Positions 55,855 to 64,000 of a stretch of 64,000 nt of DNA are shown piece after piece. The notes under the pieces were generated by a model that did no database searches, was not told the DNA's origin, and was given only the letters and a program-made list of their open reading frames with translations. This stretch comes from Gonocerus acuteangulatus. Its lineage: Eukaryota > Arthropoda > Insecta > Hemiptera > Coreidae. The stretch covers positions 44,599,609 through 44,663,608 of the forward strand of contig OX328127.1 of NCBI GenBank assembly GCA_946811695.1. Reading direction: 5' to 3'. The stretch's first letter is position 1. The number at the start of each line of letters is the position of its first letter. Position numbers and translations under genes: made by a program.

Positions 55855-58733
55855 TCCGACTCGCAGGAACTGCAGCATCTTAGCGCGGTTCCGTTCATGT
55901 CCCTAGTGCCATTTGATAAGCTTAGAAAAGAAATAAACTTATTTTTTTTTATTTATCTCGTGAAAATTGTCAAAATCCTCTCGAACATCTCGAATAAAAG
56001 TGATATTAAGGCGTCAGGGACACCGACAGTAGCTAACTTTTACACAGAAGCGGAAATTACAGAATCTGGCTCTCATTCTAAAGCAAAGCTCTATAAATCA
56101 ATACAAAATATGCCTAATAAAGCCTTTCTAGTGGATACAGAAGCATGGGCGTATATGAAGTGGGGGGGGGGCTGCAGCCCCTCCCGAAATTTTGAATTGA
56201 TGATAAAAACTTCTCGTAAAACCCTTAAAAATAAATTAAATAAGATCACTTAGTTCATAAAACATATTTTATCTTACGTGTAATAGCGTTTTAGTTGCCT
56301 AAAACTATTCCAAGCTCTAAATATTTAGTATTTCATACCCTGGAAATGGTCTCAGCCCCCCCCCCCCCGAAATTGTTTTTATATACGCCCATGTACAGAA
56401 GGATCAAGAAGAAGTACACAAGATTGAGTAGAATACCCTGCCTAATATAGCCTATATAGAATAATATACCGAATAAAACCTATCTAGTAAATACACAAGG
56501 ACAAATAAAAGTCTTGACGAATAACAAGTCAAGAAAAAAAACTTTATTTAACAAAATAAAACAAAGTTTAGTTGCCCAACTACAATAGAATAATATACCT
56601 AATTAAGTCTATGGAGAAGACACAAATGGACCAAAAACAAGTCTTGTGGAATATTGGTTTTTTTTTCTAATTAAATACTTTTTATCAATATTTAGTATAT
56701 AACCTTTGTTGAAAACTATTGATTGCTAATTGATGAACCGGTTTACGACTAAGTAGTCTTTATGAATATTTAGTATATAACCTATGTTTGGATCTGTGTT
56801 TTTGGGGTGCTCTCCGCCTAGGCTATGTATTTGTGTCGGCAGATACCTGGGGTATATTTACAGCTCTTGAGGATTAACTCTTAACAGGTAAATTTCCTGC
56901 GGACCTTCTGCTTCTACGGGCATTGAACCGCCATATTCGCTCATAGTATCTAACCGTTGTGAAGTTTATTTTTTGGATTTAGGACTTAATATACATATGT
57001 AGACTAAATCATAGCAAGAAGTAATCCTCCGTCGTCAGTTCTTAACTATGTAGACTCGCTAATGTTATCCAATCTTAGATACATCGTATTTAAAATCCAC
57101 AGCAAAAACACATTTCATCAGAATCCCCTGCTGAATAAAACTTATATAGAATAATATGCAAAATAAAGCCTATCTAGTGGATAAAAATAGAGGAAAAAAG
57201 CCGTTCGTGGTGGTAGAAAATCTTAAAAGTATTTCGCTCAGAAATCTCCGAAGCACATATTGTCACTAATTTTACGTATCCTGTTTTATAGCCAAATAGA
57301 TTTATATTCTATAATCAATAAGAAAAACCTACTAACAATAAAAAACTATGGGTAACAGATGAAAATAGGGAATACCAAGAATAATTCTAAAGAACGAAAT
57401 CAACACCAGTACTGTAATCTAGATATTCATACGGCATCTTCGAATTCTAAGAAACAAAATATTGATTCTAATTATACGTATCCTGTTTTATTGACAAATA
57501 CATTTGGCTACTATAAGCAATTAAAAACACTAGGGAATATGCCAAAGAACTCGGAGTAGGAGCCTCGACAGTTTCAAGACATTTGAAGGAAATCGACAAA
57601 TCCAAAACTGACATTTCATACGGTACAGCCTGATATATTTTTAACAATGAATTGTTTTTCTTATTTTAATTAATCTGTTTTATTGTCAAATACATTATCC
57701 AACTTTAAGCAATTAAAAAATAACAAGGAATAAAAACAAACAAAAAGAACCGTTCGAATAAACGAAATCAATTACTTCAAAGTTTAAGCACTTATTTCTC
57801 CGATTGACATAGCCTAATCAAAAATTGTTTCAGAATCTTTTTTGTAGAACATTTAGTAAGCTTTCGCATGGTAACCCTCCGTTCACCAATATTCCTAACC
57901 GTCTTCGAGATATTAGGGAATGTATACGAAGTTCCCAAAACATTTCATGTCTGTTAATAAAATATTTTATTCTAATCCTTCCTTAGCTCCAAACGTAACC
58001 GGAATTTTAACATATTAGTGTTGATGAAATTCAAACATGCAGAAAATGTTTCAACTGAATCCCATAATTTTAAGTATCAAAATCAAAGACAAAAAGAACA
58101 GTTCGAATAAGCGAAAACAATTACTTTAAAGTTTTAAGCACTTATTTCTCCGATTGAGACCGCCTAATCAAAACTTTTATTAGAACCTTTTTTGTAGAGC
58201 ATTTAGTAGGCTTTCTAATGGTATTCTTCCGTTTCCCAAATTCTCAACCTTTTTTGAGATATAAAGGAAAGTATACAAAGTTACCAAAACTTTTTTATGT
58301 CTGTTAATAAAATATTTTATTCTAACCCTTCCTTAACTCCAAACGCAACCAAAATTTCAACATATTAGTTTTAATGAAAGTAGAACATGCAGATAATGTT
58401 TCAACTGAATCCCGTGATTCTAAGTACCCAAACCAAAAACGGTATTCAAAAACTATTTTTCCAATTTTCTCGAAAACGGTTAAAGCTATGGCCTTGAAAA
58501 TGGTTTCATTCGTTTTCCTAGCCCAAGAAGCCTATAAAACGAGTACTTACAAGCTTATGAACTCAAAAACTTAAGCGTTACGATTTTTTTTGCGCGAATT
58601 TCGCCCCAAACGCCATCTTCCAGTGGGCGGATTTTGCTGCTTAACGAACTTGACCTTTCAAATTGGACGACAGATTTTTGTACCAAATTTCATCAAAATC
58701 GGACCATCAGGGAAGCCAGAAATGAGCGAACAG

Positions 58734-58768
<35 letters not shown>

Positions 58769-58904
58769 AATTTGAACCACCGTTATTTTCGGTCTCTAGG
58801 GGTTCTGAAACGCGAAATTTTCTAGTCGGCACTTCCGGATTGTTTCATTGTATCAACCCTATAAGCGGGGTTCCTCCCTATGGGGGAGGGAGGAACCGCG
58901 CTAA
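55855..58904 (+). mobile_element. Helitron-like element, long type A, copy 4 (3.05 kb)
   Basis: Both ends are intact. MITE at 56144-56393, mariner-like HTH near 57515-57605, then two clear 350-bp modules (reference points 57741 and 58090) and a shorter (AT)n (58739-58766). It has one more module than copy 1, which explains the extra length. Confidence 0.8.
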
Positions 58905-60028
58905 AAGAAAAAAAAAAGTATTTTGACCCTTAAAATTTTGTTAAAGATTCAAGAATCCGGCCATATTTCAAAGAATATTTACCCGATTCAAACCAAACTT
59001 GGAGGGTCGATAAAGGCCATAATGTGACACATTTCCTTCCAATTGGGGTGTTCCTACGTGTTCTAGAATTGTGCAAAAAAGTTTACATTTTATATTTATT
59101 TTGAGAAGAATTTTTCGCAAGTACCTTTTGAGATAATACAATAGTCATTTATATGGTTAGAAAAAGGAGTCTTTCTTCTTTCGAAAGATTTCAATGACGT
59201 GAAATTCGGATTATCTTAAGAGGAGATATTGAATTCCAAAACGTCACATTGCTTTTTCGCTGACACATTGCTCTTCCAGACTGGGAAAAATCATTATTTT
59301 TTGTTTTCAATGATATTCACTATCTGGTATTATTTTTGATGTAAAGAAATGTATAATACTAGTTTACTTGAAAACGTAAGTATATTTTTGAATATATTTG
59401 ATGAAATATAAATTATTGTTTAACAATTATATTTTTCTTTGAATCTACTCTATAAAACAAGTGAATTGGCGAAAGAATCATGTCGATATCATTTTCTAAA
59501 CTCGATATAAAAAATAAAGCACTTTCAAGCTATTTTATTTTATTTCTTGGCTCCTAAGGCGCATTGGACGGAACGCTCGAACACGTGTCGACTATTTTTC
59601 GATATAGAATCACCAGAAAAAAATTGGTCCAAATCGGTGACCCCATCGCTGTATACTCCCCTTGTTAGATGTGTTGTGAAAACTTAGTTTTGCTTTAATG
59701 AATCTACCGCGAACAGTTCTTTAAGTCTATAATTTGATTAGGAACAATTAGAAATTCTATTCCATCGGTTTAAACTAGAATACAGATGAATAGCAACCAA
59801 GGAGGTCTTTTATTATGCCGTTTCAATGCCCCAACTCACAAATTACAGGAAATGAATGAGCAGAAAACGCGCGGCAACTGACAAGCTCATAGAACAAATT
59901 AATGTCAGTCACCTTCAAGTATCCAAGCATTCGACCACCAACTGCAAAAAGTTTCTATAGTATTAGCGAATAAGGCGAAAGGTCAATAAAACTACGCCAC
60001 ACACTTTCACACTTTTTATTTTCTATTT
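58905..60028. other. Stretch with a LINE 3' end and otherwise no features
   Basis: GCGCCTTAGGAGCCAAGAAA on the minus strand at about 59548-59570 resembles the 3' end of the LINE at 15270. I could not identify anything else. Confidence 0.4.
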
Positions 60029-60073
60029 CTCTTCCCTACATGTTTCGCACCATTTTGGCCTCTTCAGGGGAAT
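60029..60073 (-). ncRNA. Minimal type I hammerhead-ribozyme-like motif
   Basis: On the minus strand: stem I ATTCCC, CTGAAGA (60067-60061), imperfect stem II around GGCCAAAATGGTGC, GAAA, stem III C-AT-G, then TA and stem I GGGAAG. All conserved core positions (CUGANGA, GAAA, UH with H = A) are present. Such short-stem III hammerheads are known from Penelope-like elements and SINEs and tend to work as dimers. Not tested. Confidence 0.55.
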
Positions 60074-60229
60074 ATACTTAAAACATAAATTCAGCCTCAA
60101 CTTGAGGAGGGGAACCTTCCACAAGCACGGCCTCGTCTAGACGATGGTACTTTATATTTGCAATGAACAGCTAACTCAATAACTTCTGAAATAAATTTCG
60201 CTGTAGTGAACTAAAAATAATAGCCGGTA

Positions 60230-60360
60230 CTTACGGCGGTAATTGATATTTTTTTCTTCTTAGGAGTAAACCCCCATTCCTGCTGGACTGATTTAGTTTA
60301 TTTTTACAACAGATCTTTCTCTTTGACGGCTACGATGTTAGTCGAGTTTCGTTACAATGT
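60230..60360 (+). mobile_element. Diverged type B-like interior
   Basis: GGAGTAAACCCCCATTCCTG, then TGATTTAGTTTATTTTTACA and AGTTTCGTTACAATGT is the complement of the B tandem-unit words. A type A copy starts right after the following A-run. Confidence 0.45.
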
Positions 60361-60371
60361 AAAAAAAAAAG

Positions 60372-61503
60372 TCCGACTCGCAGGAACTGCAGCATCTTAG
60401 CGCGGTTCCATTCTTATCCCTAGTCTAATTTGGAAAGATTAAAATAGAAGCAGTTATTATTTTGGTTCCACCTGTCTTGAAAGGTCTTTATTTACGATCT
60501 TACCTGGAAGGGTCGGCTAACACTAGAAACGGTCCCGCTAGTTACAAGATCTTGGAATCTTGGAACTCTATATTTCTAACAATAAATTGTTTTTGTTATT
60601 TTACTTAACCAGTTTTATTGTCAAACACATTATCCAACTATAAGCAATTAAAAAATAACAAGGAATAAAACAGACAAAAAGGACCGTCCGAATAAACGAA
60701 ATCAATTACTTTAAAGTGTTAAGCACTTATTTCTCCGATTGACATCGCCTAATTAAAACTTTCTTCAGAACCTTTTTTGTAGGGCATTTAGTAATCTTTC
60801 GAATGGTAATCTTCCGCTTCCCAAGATTGTCAACGGTTTTCGAGATTCTAACGAAAGTATACAAAGTTAACAAAACTTTTCTTGTCTGTTAATAAAATAT
60901 TTTATTTTAACCCTTCCTTTACTCCAAACGTAACCTAAATTTCAACATATTAGTTTTAATGAAAGTAGAACATGCAGAAAATGTTTCAACTGAATCCCAT
61001 AATTCTAAGTACCAAAATCAAAGACAAACAGAACAGTTCGAATAAGCGAAATAAATTACTTTAAAGGTTTAAGCACTTATTTCTCCGATTGACATCGCCT
61101 AATCAAAACTTTCATTAGAACCATTTTTGTGGAGCATTTAGTAAGCTTTCTAATGGTAATCTTACGTTTCGCAAGATTCTCAACCTTTTTCGAAATATTA
61201 AGGAAAGTATACAAAGTTACCAAAAATGTTTATGTCTGTTAATAAAATATTTTATTCTAACCCTTCCTTAACTCCAAACGTATCAAAAATGTCAACATAT
61301 TAGTTTTAATGAAAGTAGAACATGCAGGAAATGTTTCAACTGAATCCCATGATTCTAAGTACCCAAACCAAAAACGGTATTCAAAAACGATTTTTCCAAT
61401 TTTCTCCAAAACGGTAAAAGCTATCGCCTTGAAAATGGTTTCATTCGTTTTCCTAGCCCGAGAAGCCTATAAAACGAGTACTTACAAGCTTATGAACTCA
61501 AAA
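60372..61503 (+). mobile_element. Type A element, 3'-truncated
   Basis: 5' end TCCGACTCGCAGGAACTGC, TTAGCGCGGTTCC, then the short-form body and two 350-bp modules (reference points 60675 and 61025). It breaks at CTTATGAACTCAAAAA, where another A 5' end starts. Confidence 0.75.
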
Positions 61504-62214
61504 AGTCCGACTCACAGGAACTGCGTCATCTTAGCGCGGTTACGTACATCTTGAAGAAATGGAATAGATTAGCACCACAAATCACAGGAAACTGACAGCC
61601 ACTGCCATCATGATTACCACAACCGCTCCAAACTTATTACCAATACCTTTCACCGTTTGTTAGCTTATTTTACTACAATACTAATTTTACTGATAAATAC
61701 AATTTAAAACTAGAAACAACCAATTAAAAAATGAGATAAAGAAAGAGAAAAACCATTTCAAAACAACAAAACCAACACTTTTTAAGTTTTAAGCGCTTAT
61801 ATCTCTCATTGACGTTGTCCCATTGAATATTGCTTCAGAACATTTTTTGTAGAGAATTTAGTAAGCATTCGAATGGTCTCTTTCCACGATTTCCCAACCG
61901 TTATCGAGATATTTACGAAAAATGTATGAAGATCCGAAAACTTTTCATGTCTATTAATAAAATAATTTTTTTTCGCATACTTCCTTAACTCCACATATAA
62001 CCAAAATTTAAACATCTTAGTTGGGAGTAATTTCAAAGTTGTAGAAAATATTTCAATTGAATCCCGCGATTCTAAGTACTCATAAAAATATAATGACTTA
62101 CAATAACATTGATTCCAATTTTCTCAGGAACCTTTGACCTTTCAAATTGGACGACGGATTTTTGTACCAAATTTCATCACAATCGGACCATTAGGGAAGC
62201 CAGAAATAAATATA

Positions 62215-63657
62215 TTTATTTATTTATTATTATTTTATTTGCTATACAGGATTTCTCCTTAGCAAAGGAGTTGGCTTACATATTTATTTAGTTAGTCCTA
62301 TTTTTAGTAATTTTAACTTTTATAACTGCTTAACTGTTATAGTATATATTTGCACTATTTTACTAATATGAACAAACTATAATGAGCAAATGAGTTGTAA
62401 AATAACAATATCTGTATATGAGAAATAAATAATGTAACTAATATTACATAAATAAAATCCTTCCGCTTATGATTAAAATAAATATAGTCATAATATTATA
62501 ACATAAATCAAATGTAAATTAACTGAAAAGTGAATTATTAAAAGAACAAAAAAAAAAACAAACAAAAAAGTAAAGAATAAAAAATAAGATAAAAAATAAT
62601 TAACTTTTATTCATTTAAAATAAATTATCGGCACTTTAGAATTTCCTTAATATATCTAGATATTCCTATGAGTTTATATTTATTATTGCTATTGAGTGCG
62701 TTGAGGAAATTAATTTCTGGATCATCATGAGTAAGAAAGGTAAGATGTTTAGCTCTTATCGGCTCATAAGCAGGGCAAGGAAGAATTAAATGATTAATGT
62801 TCTCTAGAACATTTAAACTACAAATAGAACATTTCTTCTGCGGGTCTATTGTATATGTTAAATTGTTTATGTTGAATTTTATTGCGTAGTTACTGCAGGT
62901 TCTTAATTGGAAAATTGTTTTATATATGGAAAATGGTAGATTAATTGTGAGAAATTCCTGGGCAGTACCTGGTTTTATGGGTATACTATTGTAAAGAGGG
63001 CTGTAATTGGACTGATTTTTTTTATTTATATCCTGGTCTAACATTTCCTTGTAATCTTCTAAGATACCTGCCATATTTGCTTTTATTACGTGGGGGTCCT
63101 GGTTTAACCAAATATCATAATAGTTTAGGTTAATAAGTATTTCCTTAAGTTGTGTTACCCAGTTAAAACGCAATTTATTACTATGTGACTGATCTAATAC
63201 ATATAGCCTGTCATAGCACAATCTAGGTAGTCTATTCCTATCCATAGTTAATATTTTACAGAGCCACGTTAGGGAAGATTTTAAAATTTGGACTGAAATA
63301 TAATCTGAACCTGTCTCAAGCCTTGCCAGATAATTTGGAGTGGACTTTATTAAATTGAAAAGTTGTTTATAGAAGTTAACCCCGGCCTGTTCTACTTGAT
63401 CTAAATATCTTAAAGCCCAGACTGGGGCACCGTATAAAAGCATGGATCTTCCTATAGCATGAAGGAGTTTTTCTACTGCATTCCAACTATTACACTTAGT
63501 CCCTGATAGTATTCCAAATATGACACTTGAGGCACTGTTAAATTTGGTTATGGCAAATCTGCATTGTTCCAGAAATACACCAGAAGAAGTGAAAAGAGTC
63601 CCCAAATAAACATACTTAGCCACCTGTTCGATTTCCTTCATATTGTAATAAAACTTT

Positions 63658-63659
<2 letters not shown>
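62215..63659 (-). mobile_element. 5'-truncated non-LTR retrotransposon
   Basis: Bounded at the right by (AT)n and at the left by a (TAAA)-type tail, AATAATAAATAAATAAATAT on the minus strand. The coding part is 62625-63641, with an AT-rich 3' UTR of about 400 bp. The uninterrupted frame suggests a recent insertion. Confidence 0.75.
62625..63641 (-). CDS. LINE ORF2 C-terminal part (thumb region and zinc knuckle)
   Basis: An open frame of 338 codons. [15 protein letters not shown] near the N-terminus is the YLG motif at the end of the reverse transcriptase domain. [10 protein letters not shown] corresponds to the L.YG...W thumb motif. [19 protein letters not shown] near residue 275-295 is a CxxC...H...C knuckle. 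The RT catalytic motifs (YADD) and endonuclease are missing because of 5' truncation, so it cannot act by itself. The first Met may not be a real start, since the reading frame simply opens at the truncation. It belongs to a different clade from the RNase H-bearing LINE at 16 kb. Confidence 0.8.
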   Translation of the reverse strand: MKEIEQVAKYVYLGTLFTSSGVFLEQCRFAITKFNSASSVIFGILSGTKCNSWNAVEKLLHAIGRSMLLYGAPVWALRYLDQVEQAGVNFYKQLFNLIKSTPNYLARLETGSDYISVQILKSSLTWLCKILTMDRNRLPRLCYDRLYVLDQSHSNKLRFNWVTQLKEILINLNYYDIWLNQDPHVIKANMAGILEDYKEMLDQDINKKNQSNYSPLYNSIPIKPGTAQEFLTINLPFSIYKTIFQLRTCSNYAIKFNINNLTYTIDPQKKCSICSLNVLENINHLILPCPAYEPIRAKHLTFLTHDDPEINFLNALNSNNKYKLIGISRYIKEILKCR

Positions 63660-63706
<47 letters not shown>

Positions 63707-63747
63707 GTCGCCTGAGTTGCGATAAGCTTAATTAATAAAATAAATAA

Positions 63748-63790
<43 letters not shown>
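63660..63790. repeat. Two (AT)n tracts around the LINE insertion edge
   Basis: 63660-63704 and 63752-63790, separated by TTCGTCGCCTGAGTTGCGAT and (AAAT)n. Confidence 0.85.
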
Positions 63791-63794
<4 letters not shown>

Positions 63795-64000
63795 AATATA
63801 TATATACAAATTTGAACCACCGTTATTTTCGGTCTCTATGGGTTCTGAAACGCGAAATTTTCTAGTCGGCACTTCCGGATTGTTTCATGAGATCAACCTT
63901 ATAAGCGGGGTTCCTCCCTATGAAGGGAGGGAGGAACCTTGCTAAAAACTCTATCTTTAGATGTACCTATATGTTTGTTAGGAGTGATCCCTCCTCATAT

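Larger units (their letters stand above)
61507..63945 (+). mobile_element. Type A element carrying a LINE insertion
   Basis: 5' end TCCGACTCACAGGAACTGCG with TTAGCGCGGTTA. One diverged module (61780-62070), then GACCTTTCAAATTGGACGAC to GAAGCCAGAAAT. The LINE at 62215-63659 follows. After it come (AT)n and the 3' block AATTTGAACCACCGTTATTT, with the hairpin and CTAA at 63945. Confidence 0.75.

Overview
The window looks like nuclear DNA from an animal, most likely an arthropod. It is AT-rich, and its one recognisable host gene is broken into short exons with GT/AG introns. The rest is almost entirely mobile elements, foldback sequences and long (AT)n microsatellites. I cannot name the species.

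Left part (about 3.3-17.9 kb, minus strand): a CD36-family (class B scavenger receptor) gene. Eight consecutive coding exons join in frame to 454 residues. They cover the start codon, the N-terminal membrane segment and most of the extracellular domain, with six cysteines in CD36-like spacing. The last exon or exons, with the C-terminal membrane segment, are not visible and should lie left of position 1. The introns carry SINEs, a TTAA-flanked MITE, two palindromic repeats, decayed LINE pieces and microsatellites. A second, unassigned exon-like block (63 codons with splice sites) lies at 33.39-33.58 kb on the minus strand.

The rest (0.2-1.3 kb and 18-64 kb) is dominated by one superfamily of Helitron/Helentron-like elements. 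I call its two main types A and B. Both begin TCCG.C.CGCAGGA.CTGC, carry a subterminal repeat near that end, hold an (AT)n tract at a fixed internal position, and finish with a GC-rich hairpin followed by CTAA. The subterminal repeat and the hairpin base differ between A and B but match within each type. A copies are 0.46-3.05 kb. Four long copies share a 250-bp MITE insertion, a mariner-like helix-turn-helix fragment and 350-bp tandem modules. There is a nested insertion (B in A), a tail-to-tail inverted pair about 5.8 kb across (25.5-31.3 kb), a recent 1.58-kb tandem duplication (45.05-48.0 kb), and a LINE inserted into an A copy (62.2-63.66 kb).

Other elements: a 5S-rRNA-headed SINE nested in a tRNA-headed SINE (53.2-53.76 kb); SINEs with different heads but a shared tail; a pogo-like DNA transposon (39.4-40.6 kb); a hAT remnant (38 kb); a PIF1-like helicase remnant (23.9-24.4 kb); two related long-TIR foldback elements (10-11.15 kb and 35.8-36.9 kb); and three hammerhead-ribozyme-like motifs (1.3, 38.7 and 60.05 kb). 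No intact autonomous element, tRNA gene, functional rRNA gene or CRISPR array was found. All family assignments come from reading the sequence by eye, without database searches.
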